Source: Bacillota bacterium
Lineage (GTDB): Bacteria; Bacillota; Clostridia; Peptostreptococcales; Anaerovoracaceae
Direction: 5' to 3'
NCBI GenBank assembly: GCA_016283945.1
Contig: JAEENW010000155.1
Coordinates: 1 to 36,444, forward strand
Length of the DNA stretch: 36,444 nucleotides
Of this stretch, positions 1 to 10,784 are shown piece by piece. Each line of letters opens with the position of its first letter. Position 1 is the first letter of the stretch. Under the pieces are notes generated by a model. That model was not told the DNA's origin. It searched no databases and saw only the letters and a program-made list of their open reading frames with translations. The position numbers and the translations under genes were made by a program.

Positions 1-226
1 GATCTGCCCCCACAAGGCCGTAACCAAGAAGCCGGCTGAAGTCCGTATGGGTTCAGGAAAGGGAGCTCCCGCTTACTGGGTAGCTGTCGTAAAGCCCGGC
101 AGGATCATGTTCGAGATCGCCGGAGTGCCCGAGGAGGACGCCAAGGAGGCCATGCGCCTCGCCTCCCACAAGCTCCCGATCAAGTGCAAGTTCGTCAGCA
201 AGGCAATGCAGGAGGCTAAGGCGTAA
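1..226 (+). CDS. rplP: 50S ribosomal protein L16, C-terminal part (5' truncated by window)
   Basis: Frame 2 reads ...[42 protein letters not shown]..., typical L16 C-terminus; TAA at 224-226 overlaps the rpmC ATG. Confidence 0.95.
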   Translation, partial: ICPHKAVTKKPAEVRMGSGKGAPAYWVAVVKPGRIMFEIAGVPEEDAKEAMRLASHKLPIKCKFVSKAMQEAKA

Positions 227-429
227 TGAAGATCGAAAAGATAAGAAATATGAGCCAGACCGAGCTTGCGAGCGAGGAGATGAAGCTCAAGAAGGAGCTC
301 TTCAATCTCCGCTTCCAGCACGTGACCGGCCAGCTCGAGAGCCCCGCGAAGATGAAAGAGATCAAGAGAGACATCGCGAGGATCAAGACCGTGATCAGAG
401 AGAACGAGCTCAAGGCAGCCGATAAGTAG
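226..429 (+). CDS. rpmC: 50S ribosomal protein L29
   Basis: 67 aa, [31 protein letters not shown]; spc operon position. Confidence 0.96.
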   Translation: MKIEKIRNMSQTELASEEMKLKKELFNLRFQHVTGQLESPAKMKEIKRDIARIKTVIRENELKAADK

Positions 430-446
430 AAAGGAGGACGTGGACA

Positions 447-707
447 ATGGCAGAAGAAAGAAACGCAAGAAGAACAGTGACCGGTATCGTTACCAGCAAC
501 AAGATGGACAAGTCCATCGTTGTGAGCACTGAGGAATCCCGCCGTCACGCTCTCTATGGAAAGTCTACCAAGATCACCAAGAAGTACATGGCGCACGACG
601 AGAACAACGAGTGCGAGATCGGCGACAAGGTCATGATCATGGAGACCAGGCCTCTCTCCAAGAGCAAGAGATGGAGACTGGTCAAGGTCGTAGAGAAGGT
701 TAAATAA
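447..707 (+). CDS. rpsQ: 30S ribosomal protein S17
   Basis: 86 aa, [19 protein letters not shown]; operon position. Confidence 0.96.
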   Translation: MAEERNARRTVTGIVTSNKMDKSIVVSTEESRRHALYGKSTKITKKYMAHDENNECEIGDKVMIMETRPLSKSKRWRLVKVVEKVK

Positions 708-718
708 GGAGGCACCAG

Positions 719-1087
719 ATGATCCAGAATGAAACAAGACTGAAGGTCGCCGACAACTCCGGTGCTAAGGAACTCCTTTGCATCAGGATCCTCGGAGGTA
801 CCGGTCGTAAATATGCGAATATTGGCGACATCATCGTATGTGCCGTTAAGGACGCCACCCCGGGCGGTATCGTCAAGAAGGGCGACGTAGTCAAGGCCGT
901 CATCGTCAGAAGCGCTACCGGCGCCAGGAGAGTCGACGGAAGCTACGTAAAGTTCGACCAGAACGCGGCTGTCATCATCAACGAAGACAAGACCCCGAAG
1001 GGGACCCGTATCTTCGGACCGGTCGCCAGAGAGCTCAGAGACAAGGGCTTCATGAAGATCGTGTCCCTTGCTCCGGAAGTACTGTAA
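719..1087 (+). CDS. rplN: 50S ribosomal protein L14
   Basis: 122 aa, [27 protein letters not shown]. Confidence 0.98.
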   Translation: MIQNETRLKVADNSGAKELLCIRILGGTGRKYANIGDIIVCAVKDATPGGIVKKGDVVKAVIVRSATGARRVDGSYVKFDQNAAVIINEDKTPKGTRIFGPVARELRDKGFMKIVSLAPEVL

Positions 1088-1100
1088 GGAGGCCCATCTA

Positions 1101-1406
1101 ATGAAGATCAAAAGGAACGACACCGTCCAGGTGATCACCGGCAAGGATAAGGGCAAGACCGGCAAGGTCCTCGCCGTATATCCCAAGAACAATACCGTAA
1201 TCGTCGAGGGCGTCAACATCCAGACCAAGCACGCCAAGGCCCAGGGCGATCAGCCCGCCGAGATCCGCAAGGTCGAGGGACCCATCGATGCTTCCAACGT
1301 GATGTACTACGACAGCAAGGCCAAGGCTCCCAGCCGCATCGGCTACGTCGTCGAGAACGGCACCAAGAAGAGAATTTCCAAGAAGTCCGGTCAGGTGATC
1401 GATTAA
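1101..1406 (+). CDS. rplX: 50S ribosomal protein L24
   Basis: [23 protein letters not shown] (KOW motif); start moved from ORF 1068 to the ATG at 1101 behind TAAGGAGG. Confidence 0.95.
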   Translation: MKIKRNDTVQVITGKDKGKTGKVLAVYPKNNTVIVEGVNIQTKHAKAQGDQPAEIRKVEGPIDASNVMYYDSKAKAPSRIGYVVENGTKKRISKKSGQVID

Positions 1407-1427
1407 TTTCGAAAGGAGGAAACAGAC

Positions 1428-1967
1428 TTGTCAAGACTTAAAGATAAGTACAAGGAGCAGGTATTCCCTGCCCTCAAGGATAAGTACAATTACGATAACG
1501 TTATGCAGGTTCCGAAACTCGAAAAGATCACCCTCAACATGGGACTCGGAGATGCAAAGGATAACCCCAAGCTGCTCGAGATGGCGGTGAAGGAAATGGC
1601 TGAGATCGCGGGCCAGGCTCCGGTCGTCACCAAGTCCAGAAAGTCCATCGCGAACTTCAAGGTCAGAAGCGGAATGTCCGTAGGCTGCAAGGTCACCCTT
1701 CGCGGCGAGAGGATGTACGAGTTCGCCGACAAGTTCTTCAACATCGTGCTCCCCAGGGTCAGAGACTTCAAGGGCGTGAACAAGAATTCCTTCGACGGCC
1801 GCGGCAACTATTCCATGGGCGTCAAGGAGCAGCTGATCTTCCCTGAGATCGTTTACGACAAGGTAGAAAAGGTCAGAGGCATGGATATCGTATTCACCAC
1901 TACGGCAAAGACCGACGAAGAGGCCTACACGCTTCTCGAGATGCTGGGCATGCCGTTTGAGAAGTAG
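1428..1967 (+). CDS. rplE: 50S ribosomal protein L5 (TTG start)
   Basis: 179 aa, [43 protein letters not shown] at 1428 behind AAAGGAGG. Confidence 0.96.
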   Translation: MSRLKDKYKEQVFPALKDKYNYDNVMQVPKLEKITLNMGLGDAKDNPKLLEMAVKEMAEIAGQAPVVTKSRKSIANFKVRSGMSVGCKVTLRGERMYEFADKFFNIVLPRVRDFKGVNKNSFDGRGNYSMGVKEQLIFPEIVYDKVEKVRGMDIVFTTTAKTDEEAYTLLEMLGMPFEK

Positions 1968-1976
1968 GAGGGCACA

Positions 1977-2162
1977 ATGGCTAAAACATCTCTCAAAGTC
2001 AAGCAGCAGAGAGCTCCCAAGCACTCCACACAGGCTTACAACCGCTGCAAGATCTGCGGAAGACCGCATGCTTATCTGAGAAAGTACGGTATCTGCCGTA
2101 TATGCTTCAGAGAGCTGGCTTACAAGGGTGAGATCCCCGGAGTCAGAAAGGCCAGCTGGTAG
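1977..2162 (+). CDS. rpsZ: 30S ribosomal protein S14 type Z (zinc-binding, four-Cys form)
   Basis: 61 aa with [25 protein letters not shown]. Confidence 0.96.
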   Translation: MAKTSLKVKQQRAPKHSTQAYNRCKICGRPHAYLRKYGICRICFRELAYKGEIPGVRKASW

Positions 2163-2182
2163 AGGGGAAGGAGGTAACAACA

Positions 2183-2581
2183 ATGACTATGACCGATCCT
2201 GTAGCAGATATGCTCACAAGAATCAGAAACGCGAACACAGCAGGACACGATTTTGTTGATATCCCTGCTTCCAAGATCAAGAAGAACATCGCCGAGATCC
2301 TCGTCAAGGAGGGTTACATAAAGGGCTTCGAGCTCGTTGAAGGCGAGAAACAGGACATCATCAGAGTTCAGATGAAGTACGCCGAGGGCAAGCAGAGAGT
2401 CATCACCGGCATCAAGAGGATCTCCAAGCCGGGACTCAAGGTCTATGCCAAGGCCGCCGACGTCCCCAGGGTTCTGGGCGGACTCGGGATCGCCATCATC
2501 TCCACCTCCAACGGCCTTGTCACCGACAAGGAAGCCAGGAAGCTCGGAGTAGGCGGAGAAGTAATCTGCTACGTTTGGTAA
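2183..2581 (+). CDS. rpsH: 30S ribosomal protein S8
   Basis: 132 aa, [38 protein letters not shown]. Confidence 0.97.
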   Translation: MTMTDPVADMLTRIRNANTAGHDFVDIPASKIKKNIAEILVKEGYIKGFELVEGEKQDIIRVQMKYAEGKQRVITGIKRISKPGLKVYAKAADVPRVLGGLGIAIISTSNGLVTDKEARKLGVGGEVICYVW

Positions 2582-2601
2582 TAAGGAAAGGAGAAGAACA
2601 A

Positions 2602-3141
2602 ATGTCCAGAATAGGAAAACTGCCTGTGACTGTTCCCGCCGGCGTTGAGATCACCGTCAGCGACTCGAACCTTGTTACCGTCAAGGGACCCAAGGGAACT
2701 CTCTCCCAGCAGATCAGCAAGCTCATCAAGGTAGAGAACGAGAACGGAACTATCACTCTCACTCCCTCGAACGAGAGCCGTGAGGCCAACATGCAGCACG
2801 GACTCGCCAGGAGCCTCGTCCACAACATGGTCGTAGGCGTCACCGACGGCTATCAGAAGAAGCTCGAGATGACCGGCGTCGGCTACAGAGCCGAGAAGAA
2901 GGGCGACACCCTCATCATGCAGCTCGGTTATTCCCACCCGGTCGAGATGAAGGATCCCGAAGGAATCACCACCGAGGTCCCCAGCCAGACCGAGATCCTG
3001 GTCAAGGGCGCCGATAAGGACAAGGTCGGCAACTACGCCGCCATCATCCGCGCCTGGAGAAAGCCGGAGCCTTACAAGGGCAAGGGTATCCACTACGCGG
3101 GCGAGTACATCCGCCGCAAAGAAGGCAAGACCGGTAAGTAA
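2602..3141 (+). CDS. rplF: 50S ribosomal protein L6
   Basis: MSRIGKLPVTVPAGVEITV; ATG at 2602 behind AAAGGAG. Confidence 0.97.
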   Translation: MSRIGKLPVTVPAGVEITVSDSNLVTVKGPKGTLSQQISKLIKVENENGTITLTPSNESREANMQHGLARSLVHNMVVGVTDGYQKKLEMTGVGYRAEKKGDTLIMQLGYSHPVEMKDPEGITTEVPSQTEILVKGADKDKVGNYAAIIRAWRKPEPYKGKGIHYAGEYIRRKEGKTGK

Positions 3142-3157
3142 GGGAGGACGATGAAAC

Positions 3158-3517
3158 ATGAACAGCAGAAATGACAATCGAGTCAAAAGACATGAGAGAG
3201 TCAGAAAGAATGTATTCGGAACTCCCGAGATGCCCAGGCTTTGCGTGTTCAGAAGCTCTAAGAACATCTACGCGCAGGTCATCGACGACGTGAACGGGAA
3301 GACCCTCGCCGCGGCGTCCTCTCTCGACAAGGAGATCAAGGAGCAGGCTGCTTACGGCGGAAACAAGGCCGCCGCGAAGCTCGTCGGCGAACTCGTCGGC
3401 AAGAGAGCCAAGGAAGCCGGGATCGAGACCGTCACCTTCGACAGGGGCGGCTACCTCTATCACGGAAGAGTTAAAGAGCTGGCTGACGGCGCTAGAGCTG
3501 CAGGCCTTGATTTCTAA
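3158..3517 (+). CDS. rplR: 50S ribosomal protein L18
   Basis: 119 aa, [34 protein letters not shown]. Confidence 0.97.
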   Translation: MNSRNDNRVKRHERVRKNVFGTPEMPRLCVFRSSKNIYAQVIDDVNGKTLAAASSLDKEIKEQAAYGGNKAAAKLVGELVGKRAKEAGIETVTFDRGGYLYHGRVKELADGARAAGLDF

Positions 3518-3532
3518 GGAGGATCACCGGAT

Positions 3533-4036
3533 ATGGCAAATAAGATAGATGTCTCCAAGCTTGACCTCAAGGAATCCATCGTCAATATCAGAAGGGTCAC
3601 CAAGGTAGTCAAGGGCGGAAAGAATTCAAGATTCAGCGTCACCGTAGTAGTCGGCGACAGCGACGGCCACGTCGGGCTCGGCCTCGGCAAGTCCGTCGAG
3701 ATCCCCGAGGCCGTCAGAAAGGCCAGCGAGGACGCCAAGAAGAATCTCATCAGCGTTCCGATGAAGGGAACCACCATTCCCCACAGGACCGAAGGCTTCG
3801 CGGGCGCGGGCAGAGTGCTGCTCATGCCGGCTGCCCCCGGTACCGGCGTCATCGCGGGCGGCGCGGCCAGGACCGTGCTCGAGTTCGCGGGCATCAAGGA
3901 CGTCAGAGCCAAGTCTCTGGGCTCCAGCAACGCCGGCAACGTCGCCAACGCGACTCTCGCGGGCCTCAAGAGCCTCGTGACCGTAGAGCAGGTCGCCAGA
4001 CTCAGGGGACTCAGCAAGGAAGAGATTTTAGGATAG
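3533..4036 (+). CDS. rpsE: 30S ribosomal protein S5
   Basis: 167 aa, [31 protein letters not shown]. Confidence 0.97.
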   Translation: MANKIDVSKLDLKESIVNIRRVTKVVKGGKNSRFSVTVVVGDSDGHVGLGLGKSVEIPEAVRKASEDAKKNLISVPMKGTTIPHRTEGFAGAGRVLLMPAAPGTGVIAGGAARTVLEFAGIKDVRAKSLGSSNAGNVANATLAGLKSLVTVEQVARLRGLSKEEILG

Positions 4037-4048
4037 GAGGTAGGAGCA

Positions 4049-4225
4049 ATGCTTAAGATCACGCTTATAAAGAGCACCATAGGTTCTACTCCTTACCAGA
4101 AGAAGGTCGTCGAAGCCCTCGGACTTCGCAAGATGCACCAGACCGTGGAGCTTCCCAACACCCCGCAGACCAGGGGCGCCGTGGCCAAAGTCTCCCACCT
4201 TTTGCAGGTAGAAGAAGTTGAGTAG
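4049..4225 (+). CDS. rpmD: 50S ribosomal protein L30 (58 aa, below the ORF-track cutoff)
   Basis: MLKITLIKSTIGSTPYQKKVVEALGLRKMHQTVELPNTPQTRGAVAKVSHLLQVEEVE, read directly; between rpsE and rplO. Confidence 0.96.
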   Translation: MLKITLIKSTIGSTPYQKKVVEALGLRKMHQTVELPNTPQTRGAVAKVSHLLQVEEVE

Positions 4226-4237
4226 GAGGGCGAACGA

Positions 4238-4678
4238 ATGAAACTACACGAACTCAAAAAGCCTGCCGGATCCACCTTCAAGCCCAAGAGAAAGGGCAGA
4301 GGGACCGGCACCGGAAACGGCACCACTTCGGGTCGCGGCATGAACGGCCAGAACTCCAGAAGCGGCGGCGGCGTCCGTCTCGGCTTCGAAGGCGGCCAGA
4401 TGCCCCTTTACAGGAGGATCCCCAAGAGAGGATTCACCAACCACTTCAGAACTGACTACGTTGCAGTGAACGTCGAGTCCCTCAACATCTTCGAGGACGG
4501 CACCGTCGTCACCCCCGAGATGATGATCGAGGCGGGCCTTGCCAAGGCCATCACCGGCGGCATCAAGATCCTCGGAAGCGGCGAGCTCAAGAAGAATCTC
4601 ACCGTTCAGGCTCAGAAGTTCAGCAACAGCGCGATCGACAAGATCGTTGCCGCGGGAGGAAAGGCAGAGGTGGTCTAA
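4238..4678 (+). CDS. rplO: 50S ribosomal protein L15
   Basis: 146 aa, [45 protein letters not shown]. Confidence 0.97.
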   Translation: MKLHELKKPAGSTFKPKRKGRGTGTGNGTTSGRGMNGQNSRSGGGVRLGFEGGQMPLYRRIPKRGFTNHFRTDYVAVNVESLNIFEDGTVVTPEMMIEAGLAKAITGGIKILGSGELKKNLTVQAQKFSNSAIDKIVAAGGKAEVV

Positions 4679-4679
4679 G

Positions 4680-5963
4680 ATGGGCATTTTCCAGACAGTG
4701 ATCCAGGCCTGGAAGATACCCGAGATGAGGAAGAAGATGCTGTACACCCTCATGATGCTCATCATCTTCCGCCTCGGCTCGAACATCCCCGTACCAGGAA
4801 TCAACCGCGCGATGCTCGCGTCCATGTTCGATTCCAACAGCGCGGGTCTGTTCGGACTCTACGATATCTTCTCGGGCGGTGCCTTCAGCAACTTCACCAT
4901 ATTTGCTCTGGGCATCTCGCCGTACATCACGTCGTCCATTATCCTGCAGCTGCTCGCAGTGGCTATCCCCTATCTGGAGGAGCTCTCCAAGCAGGGCGAG
5001 GAGGGAAGGCGCAAGATCGCGGCTATCACTAGATATACCACCCTGGCGCTCGCGCTGATCCAGGCCATCGGCTACACCTTCGGCCTGTTCAGCGGGATAC
5101 TGACCGACTCCAGCTTCTTCTCCAAGTGCGTCATCGTGCTGGTGCTGGTAGCCGGCTCCATCTTCCTGATGTGGCTGGGCGAGAGGATCAACGAAAACGG
5201 CATGGGCAACGGCATCTCGCTGCTGATCTTCGCCGGTATCGTCTCCAGGATCCCGACCGCCATCAAGAGCACCCTCAAAGGTGTCGCTGACGGCACCGTG
5301 GGGATCATCTCCGTCCTCATCTTCTGCGTGTTCGCGGTGATCGTCATCATCGGCATCATCCTCGTGCAGGAGGGAACCAGGAAGATCCCCGTTCAGTACG
5401 CGAAGAGAGTCGTCGGACGCAAGATGTACGGCGGACAGACCACGCACATTCCCATCAAGGTGAATCAGGCCGGCGTCATCCCCGTGATCTTCGCGGTATC
5501 GATACTGCAGCTCCCCAGCACCATCGCTTACATGGTGCCCGGCAGCGGCTTCGCCAACTTCGTGCAGAAGTATCTGAGCTCCACGGGCAACCCCGGAGTG
5601 TGGATCTACTTCGTGCTCGACATCTTGTTCATCATAGCCTTCACCTACTTCTACGGCGCGATCAGCTTCGACCCCGTGCAGATCGCTGACCAGATGAAGA
5701 CCAACGGCGGATTCATCCCCGGCATCAGACCGGGCAGACCCACCTCGGACTACATCGCCAAGGTCAGCAGCAGGCTCAACCTCGTGAGCGCGATCTTCCT
5801 CGCGATCATCGCCTCCCTGCCGACCCTGCTCTCGCACTGGTCAAGCCTGCAGATCGGCTTCGGCGGTACCTCGCTGGTCATCGCCGTCGGCGTAGCGCTC
5901 GAGACCATGAAGCAGCTTGAGACCATGATGATGATGAGGAACTACAGCGGATTCCTCAAATAA
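4680..5963 (+). CDS. secY: Preprotein translocase subunit SecY
   Basis: MGIFQTVIQAWKIPEMRKKMLYTLMMLIIFRLGSNIPVPGIN; start moved from ORF 4539 to ATG 4680; 427 aa. Confidence 0.96.
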   Translation: MGIFQTVIQAWKIPEMRKKMLYTLMMLIIFRLGSNIPVPGINRAMLASMFDSNSAGLFGLYDIFSGGAFSNFTIFALGISPYITSSIILQLLAVAIPYLEELSKQGEEGRRKIAAITRYTTLALALIQAIGYTFGLFSGILTDSSFFSKCVIVLVLVAGSIFLMWLGERINENGMGNGISLLIFAGIVSRIPTAIKSTLKGVADGTVGIISVLIFCVFAVIVIIGIILVQEGTRKIPVQYAKRVVGRKMYGGQTTHIPIKVNQAGVIPVIFAVSILQLPSTIAYMVPGSGFANFVQKYLSSTGNPGVWIYFVLDILFIIAFTYFYGAISFDPVQIADQMKTNGGFIPGIRPGRPTSDYIAKVSSRLNLVSAIFLAIIASLPTLLSHWSSLQIGFGGTSLVIAVGVALETMKQLETMMMMRNYSGFLK

Positions 5964-5974
5964 GGAGGCAGCGC

Positions 5975-6616
5975 GTGAAGAGAATCGTTCTGCTCGGACC
6001 TCCGGGAGCCGGCAAGGGCACCCAGGCGACGGGCATTTCGCAAAAATACGGCATACCTCATATCTCGACCGGAGACATCTTCCGCGCCAACGTCAAGGAA
6101 GGCACTCCGCTCGGGAAGAAGGCCAAGGAGTATATGGATCAGGGTCTACTGGTCCCGGACTCCCTGGTGTGCGACCTCGTGGAGGACCGCCTCTCGCAGC
6201 CTGACTGCGAGAACGGCTACCTGCTCGACGGTTTCCCCAGAACGGTCTTTCAGGCCGAGAGGCTGGACAGCTTCCTCGGCTGCGCGAGCTCTGAGCTCTG
6301 CGTGGTCGACATAGAGGTCCGCCCCGAGGCTCTGCTGCCCAGGCTCACAGGCCGCAGGGTCTGCATCAAGTGCGGAGCTCCGTACCACGTGCTGACCAAG
6401 CCGACCAGGGTGCCCGGCGTCTGCGACATCTGCGGAGGCCTGGTCGTCCAGAGAGCCGACGACAGCGAGGAGACAGTCATGAACCGCCTCAAGGTCTATG
6501 ACAGCTCCACAGCTCCTCTCATCGACTACTACGGAGACGGAAGGCTGATCCGCATCGACGGAGAGAAAGCTCCGGACGAGGTCTTCGCGGACATCACCTC
6601 CGCCGTGGGAGAGTAA
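5975..6616 (+). CDS. adk: Adenylate kinase (GTG start, zinc-type lid)
   Basis: MKRIVLLGPPGAGKGTQA; lid Cys pairs CIKCGAPYH...CDICGG; GTG at 5975 behind AAGGAGG. Confidence 0.96.
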   Translation: MKRIVLLGPPGAGKGTQATGISQKYGIPHISTGDIFRANVKEGTPLGKKAKEYMDQGLLVPDSLVCDLVEDRLSQPDCENGYLLDGFPRTVFQAERLDSFLGCASSELCVVDIEVRPEALLPRLTGRRVCIKCGAPYHVLTKPTRVPGVCDICGGLVVQRADDSEETVMNRLKVYDSSTAPLIDYYGDGRLIRIDGEKAPDEVFADITSAVGE

Positions 6617-6619
6617 GTC

Positions 6620-7387
6620 ATGATCGTGATCAAATCGGAGCATGAGATCGAGCTGATGGCGAAGGCCTGCAGCGTTCTCGGCGAGATGTTCATAGAACTC
6701 CCCGGGATCATAAAGCCGGGCATCTCCACCAGGGACATCGACAAGTGGGTCGACGATTTCATCCTGAAACACGGTATGACACCCGCATTCAAGGGCTACG
6801 GCGGGTTCCCCGCCGCGGCCTGCATATCGGTCAACGAGGAGGTCGTTCACGGCATCCCCTCGAGAAAGAAGATCCTCAGGGAGGGCGACATCGTGAGCGT
6901 CGACCTCGGGACCATATACAAAGACTACTATTCCGATGCTGCCAGGACCTATCCGGTCGGCGAGATCAGCGAGGAGAACGCCAGACTGATCCGCGTCTGC
7001 AGGGAGAGCTTCTTCGAGGGGCTCAAGTACTGCAGGGCGGGCGCCAGACTCGGAGACGCCGAGCACGCGATCCAGGAGTACGTCGAAGCCAGAGGCTTCT
7101 CCGTGATCCGGGATTTCACGGGCCACGGGATAGGCAGGGACCTCCACGAGGACCCCGCGATCCCCAACTACGGCAAGGCAGGCCACGGACCCAAGCTGGT
7201 CCCCGGAATGACATTGGCCATCGAGCCGATGATAGCCGTCGGAGATTACGACGTTGAGATATTGTCCAACGACTGGACGGCCGTTACCACGGACGGATCA
7301 TTCGCGGCACACTACGAGAACACGATAGTTATAACCGAAGGCGAACCGAGGATATTGACGCTTGAGCCGGAAGGAGGTCTGATCTGA
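6620..7387 (+). CDS. map: Type I methionine aminopeptidase
   Basis: 255 aa, [23 protein letters not shown]...[18 protein letters not shown]. Confidence 0.96.
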   Translation: MIVIKSEHEIELMAKACSVLGEMFIELPGIIKPGISTRDIDKWVDDFILKHGMTPAFKGYGGFPAAACISVNEEVVHGIPSRKKILREGDIVSVDLGTIYKDYYSDAARTYPVGEISEENARLIRVCRESFFEGLKYCRAGARLGDAEHAIQEYVEARGFSVIRDFTGHGIGRDLHEDPAIPNYGKAGHGPKLVPGMTLAIEPMIAVGDYDVEILSNDWTAVTTDGSFAAHYENTIVITEGEPRILTLEPEGGLI

Positions 7388-7605
7388 TGGCAAAAAACGA
7401 CAGCATAGAAGTCACAGGAACCGTGCTCGAGGCCCTGCCCAACGCCATGTTCAGGGTTAAGCTTGAGAACAACTTCGAGGTCCTGGCCCACATTTCCGGC
7501 AAGATGAGGATGAACTTCATCCGCATACTTCCGGGAGACAGGGTGAGGCTCGAGCTCAGCCCCTACGACCTGACGCGCGGCAGGATCACATGGAGAGACA
7601 AGTAG
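7387..7605 (+). CDS. infA: Translation initiation factor IF-1
   Basis: 72 aa, [28 protein letters not shown]; start overlaps the map stop. Confidence 0.97.
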   Translation: MAKNDSIEVTGTVLEALPNAMFRVKLENNFEVLAHISGKMRMNFIRILPGDRVRLELSPYDLTRGRITWRDK

Positions 7606-7627
7606 TCCCGAATTGGAGGAAATAGAA

Positions 7628-7741
7628 ATGAAAGTCAGAAGTTCAGTTAAGCCCATCTGCGAGAAGTGCAAGGTCATCAAGAGAAACGGCAAGGTCATGG
7701 TGATCTGCGAGAACCCCAAGCACAAGCAGGTGCAGGGCTAG
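7628..7741 (+). CDS. rpmJ: 50S ribosomal protein L36 (37 aa, Zn-binding form)
   Basis: [37 protein letters not shown], read directly. Confidence 0.96.
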   Translation: MKVRSSVKPICEKCKVIKRNGKVMVICENPKHKQVQG

Positions 7742-7742
7742 T

Positions 7743-7822
7743 GGCGCGCCTTTCAAACGGAAAGAGCGCCTCTAACTAAGGTATTGTGCGCCGGCGGGGC
7801 TCACTCGGTCCCGGGTTGGCGC
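7743..7822 (+). promoter_or_regulatory. Candidate structured leader between rpmJ and rpsM (two GC hairpins with interchangeable arms)
   Basis: GGCGC(7743-7747)/GCGCC(7766-7770) enclosing CTTTC/GAAAG; GCGCC(7788-7792)/GGCGC(7818-7822) enclosing CGGG/CCCG. Confidence 0.5.
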
Positions 7823-7864
7823 GTCAAATTATAAAAATAGTTGCAGTACAACAGGAGGTAATTT

Positions 7865-8236
7865 ATGGCTCGTTTGGCCGGTGTCGATCTTCCCAACAAC
7901 AAGAGAGTGGAGATCGGCCTCACCTACATCTACGGTATCGGCCTCCCCACTTCCAAGGCTATCCTTGCGAAGGCCGGAGTTGACCCGAATACCAGAATTA
8001 AGGATCTTTCAGAGGATGAGCTCGGTGCCATCAGAAAGATCATCGATTCCGAGTACATGGTGGAAGGCGACCTCAGAAGAGAGGTCTCCCTCAACATCAA
8101 GAGGCTGATGGAGATCGGCTGCTACAGAGGAATCCGTCACAGAAGGAATCTGCCCGTCCGCGGACAGAATACCAAGAACAACAGCCGTACCCGCAAGGGC
8201 CCCAAGAAGACTGTTGGTCGTTCCAAGTCTAAATAG
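7865..8236 (+). CDS. rpsM: 30S ribosomal protein S13
   Basis: [26 protein letters not shown]. Confidence 0.97.
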   Translation: MARLAGVDLPNNKRVEIGLTYIYGIGLPTSKAILAKAGVDPNTRIKDLSEDELGAIRKIIDSEYMVEGDLRREVSLNIKRLMEIGCYRGIRHRRNLPVRGQNTKNNSRTRKGPKKTVGRSKSK

Positions 8237-8257
8237 TCGAGAAGGAGGACCAAGGCA

Positions 8258-8653
8258 ATGGCACAGGCAAAGACTACCGCTCGCAAGAAAAAGAGAGAGC
8301 GCAGGAATATTGAAAGCGGTCAGGCTCATATCCAGGCTTCCTTCAATAACACTCTCGTTACACTTACCGACCTTTCCGGAAACACCATCTCCTGGTGCAG
8401 CGCCGGCTCGCTCGGCTTCAAGGGTTCCAGAAAGTCCACTCCGTTCGCGGCTCAGATGGCTGCCGAAGAGGCTGCCAAGCCCGCTATCGAGCAGGGACTC
8501 AAGACCGTTGAAGTGTTCGTAAAGGGCCCCGGTTCCGGCAGAGAAGCTGCCATCAGAGCTCTTTCCGCCGCAGGACTCAGCATCACGATGATCAAGGACA
8601 TCACTCCGATCCCCCACAACGGATGCAGACCTCCGAAGAGAAGAAGAGTATAG
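8258..8653 (+). CDS. rpsK: 30S ribosomal protein S11
   Basis: [46 protein letters not shown]. Confidence 0.97.
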   Translation: MAQAKTTARKKKRERRNIESGQAHIQASFNNTLVTLTDLSGNTISWCSAGSLGFKGSRKSTPFAAQMAAEEAAKPAIEQGLKTVEVFVKGPGSGREAAIRALSAAGLSITMIKDITPIPHNGCRPPKRRRV

Positions 8654-8674
8654 TCAGGAAGGAAGGAAAAGAAA

Positions 8675-9265
8675 ATGGCAGTAAACAGAGATCCTATCCT
8701 CAAGAGAGCCAGATCACTGCAGATCGATCCCGGCCATCTCGGAGTTTTCAAGGAATCCAAGAGATCTGCTCAGAGGAGCTCCTACAAGAAGATGAGCAAC
8801 TACGGCATCCAGCTCAGAGAGAAGCAGAGAGCCAAGTTCATCTACGGCGTGCTCGAGAAGCAGTTCTATAATACATTCGAAAAGGCGGCCAGGAAGCCCG
8901 GTAAGGCCGGTGAGAACCTCCTCATCATGCTCGAGGAGAGACTCGACAACGTGGTCTACAGAATGGGACTTTCCACCACCAGAAGAGAGGCCAGACAGCT
9001 CGTCAATCACAGGCACTTCACCGTGAACGGCAAGATCGTCAACATCCCCTCCTATCAGGTCAAGCCCGGCGACGTCATCGCCGTCAAGGAGAGAAGCACC
9101 AAGTCTCCGAAGTTCAAGGAGATCAAGGAGATGGAAGTCGGCATTCCCGCCTGGCTCTCCGTCGACCGCGACAAGCTGGAAGGCAAGGTACTCGCTGATC
9201 CCACCAGGGAGCAGATAGACACCCCCATCGACGAGCAGCTCATCGTCGAGCTCTACTCCAAGTAA
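8675..9265 (+). CDS. rpsD: 30S ribosomal protein S4
   Basis: 196 aa; [44 protein letters not shown]. Confidence 0.97.
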   Translation: MAVNRDPILKRARSLQIDPGHLGVFKESKRSAQRSSYKKMSNYGIQLREKQRAKFIYGVLEKQFYNTFEKAARKPGKAGENLLIMLEERLDNVVYRMGLSTTRREARQLVNHRHFTVNGKIVNIPSYQVKPGDVIAVKERSTKSPKFKEIKEMEVGIPAWLSVDRDKLEGKVLADPTREQIDTPIDEQLIVELYSK

Positions 9266-9311
9266 TAAATAAAAAGACGAGAAGCCATTTTATTTAAGAA
9301 GGAGGGTCTAG

Positions 9312-10259
9312 ATGATAGAAATTGAAAAGCCGAGCATCATTTGCGAGTGCTCTGACGATGATCCCAGCTATGGGAAGTTTATCGTAGAACCTCTCGAAAG
9401 AGGCTATGGCAATACGCTGGGCAACAGCCTCAGAAGGATACTTCTGAACTCCCTTCCCGGCACCGCAGTGACCTCCATCAGGATCGACGGGATACTCCAC
9501 GAGTTCTCCACGATCCCCGGAGTCAAGGAAGACGTCACCCAGATAATCCTCAACCTCAAGCAGCTCTCCCTCTCCCTCCACGGCGAGGACAAGAAGAGAG
9601 CGATCATCAACGCGGTCGGGCCCAAGGAGGTCACCGCGGCTGACATCATCGCCGACAGCAGCCTCGAGATCTGCAATCCCGAGCTGCACATCGCGAGCCT
9701 TGAGGCCGGAGCCAGCCTGGTCATGGAGCTCAACATCTCCACCGGCAGGGGCTGGGTACCCGCGGATCAGAACAAGGACGAGAACACCCCGATCGCGGTC
9801 ATCCCCATCGACAGCATCTACACTCCGGTGAGGAAGGTCAACTTCACGGTTGAGAACACCCGTGTAGGCCAGGTCACCGATTTCGAGAAGCTTATCCTCG
9901 AGGTCTGGACCAAGGGAAACATCGATCCGAAGGAAGGCGTCGCCATCGCCGCGAAGATCATGCAGGAGCATCTGCAGCTCTTTATCGATCTCACCGACAA
10001 CATCGAGAAGGCCAGCATCATGGTCGAGAAGGAGGAAGATCACAAGGGCAAGGTGCTCGAGATGAGTGTTGAAGAACTGGAACTCTCCGTTCGTTCGTTC
10101 AACTGCTTAAAACGTGCCAACATCAACACCGTTGAGGAGCTCACCAAGAAGACCGAGGAGGACATGATGAAGGTCCGCAACCTCGGAAAGAAGTCCCTCG
10201 ACGAGGTGAAGCACAAACTTGAAGAATTAGGACTTGGCCTCAAGCCAAGCGACGAATAG
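9312..10259 (+). CDS. rpoA: DNA-directed RNA polymerase subunit alpha
   Basis: 315 aa; [39 protein letters not shown]-terminal [22 protein letters not shown]. Confidence 0.98.
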   Translation: MIEIEKPSIICECSDDDPSYGKFIVEPLERGYGNTLGNSLRRILLNSLPGTAVTSIRIDGILHEFSTIPGVKEDVTQIILNLKQLSLSLHGEDKKRAIINAVGPKEVTAADIIADSSLEICNPELHIASLEAGASLVMELNISTGRGWVPADQNKDENTPIAVIPIDSIYTPVRKVNFTVENTRVGQVTDFEKLILEVWTKGNIDPKEGVAIAAKIMQEHLQLFIDLTDNIEKASIMVEKEEDHKGKVLEMSVEELELSVRSFNCLKRANINTVEELTKKTEEDMMKVRNLGKKSLDEVKHKLEELGLGLKPSDE

Positions 10260-10274
10260 GAAGGAGATACTTCA

Positions 10275-10616
10275 ATGCCCGGATACAGAAAGTTGGGTGT
10301 CAAAAGCGCCCACAGGAAGTCCATGCTTAGAAATCTCGTGACCGATCTCTTCCGCTACGGCCGCATTCAGACCACTGACTGCAGAGCTAAGGAAGCCAGA
10401 AGAGAGGCTGAGAAGATGATCACCCTCGCCAAGAGAGGCGACCTCCACGCGAGGCGTCAGGCTCTGGCCTACATCAAGGATGAGGACGTCGTCAAGAAGC
10501 TGTTCGATGAGATCGCTCCCAAGTACGAGGAGAGACACGGCGGATACACCAGGATCCTCAAGCTCGGTCCCCGTCAGGGAGACGTAGCTGAGGCCGTATT
10601 CCTCGAGCTCGTATAG
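10275..10616 (+). CDS. rplQ: 50S ribosomal protein L17
   Basis: [34 protein letters not shown]. Confidence 0.97.
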   Translation: MPGYRKLGVKSAHRKSMLRNLVTDLFRYGRIQTTDCRAKEARREAEKMITLAKRGDLHARRQALAYIKDEDVVKKLFDEIAPKYEERHGGYTRILKLGPRQGDVAEAVFLELV

Positions 10617-10674
10617 CCCGGGAGAGCCCGGAAGGCGCGTTGAACGCTGCCCCCGGGACGGACGCAAAAGCTCA

Positions 10675-10710
10675 GACCGGCTCTGCCAGCAAGGCGGGGC
10701 CGGTCTTTTT
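10675..10710 (+). terminator. Intrinsic terminator ending the spc-alpha operon
   Basis: GACCGGCTCTGCC-AGCAA-GGCGGGGCCGGTC-TTTTT; 13-bp stem including two G.U pairs. Confidence 0.92.
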
Positions 10711-10784
10711 GCGCGCTTTGGAGGCGCGGGACGGCATTACGCGGGCGCGGAGACCCCGGCTTAGCCCTCCGCGCTTTGAACTTG

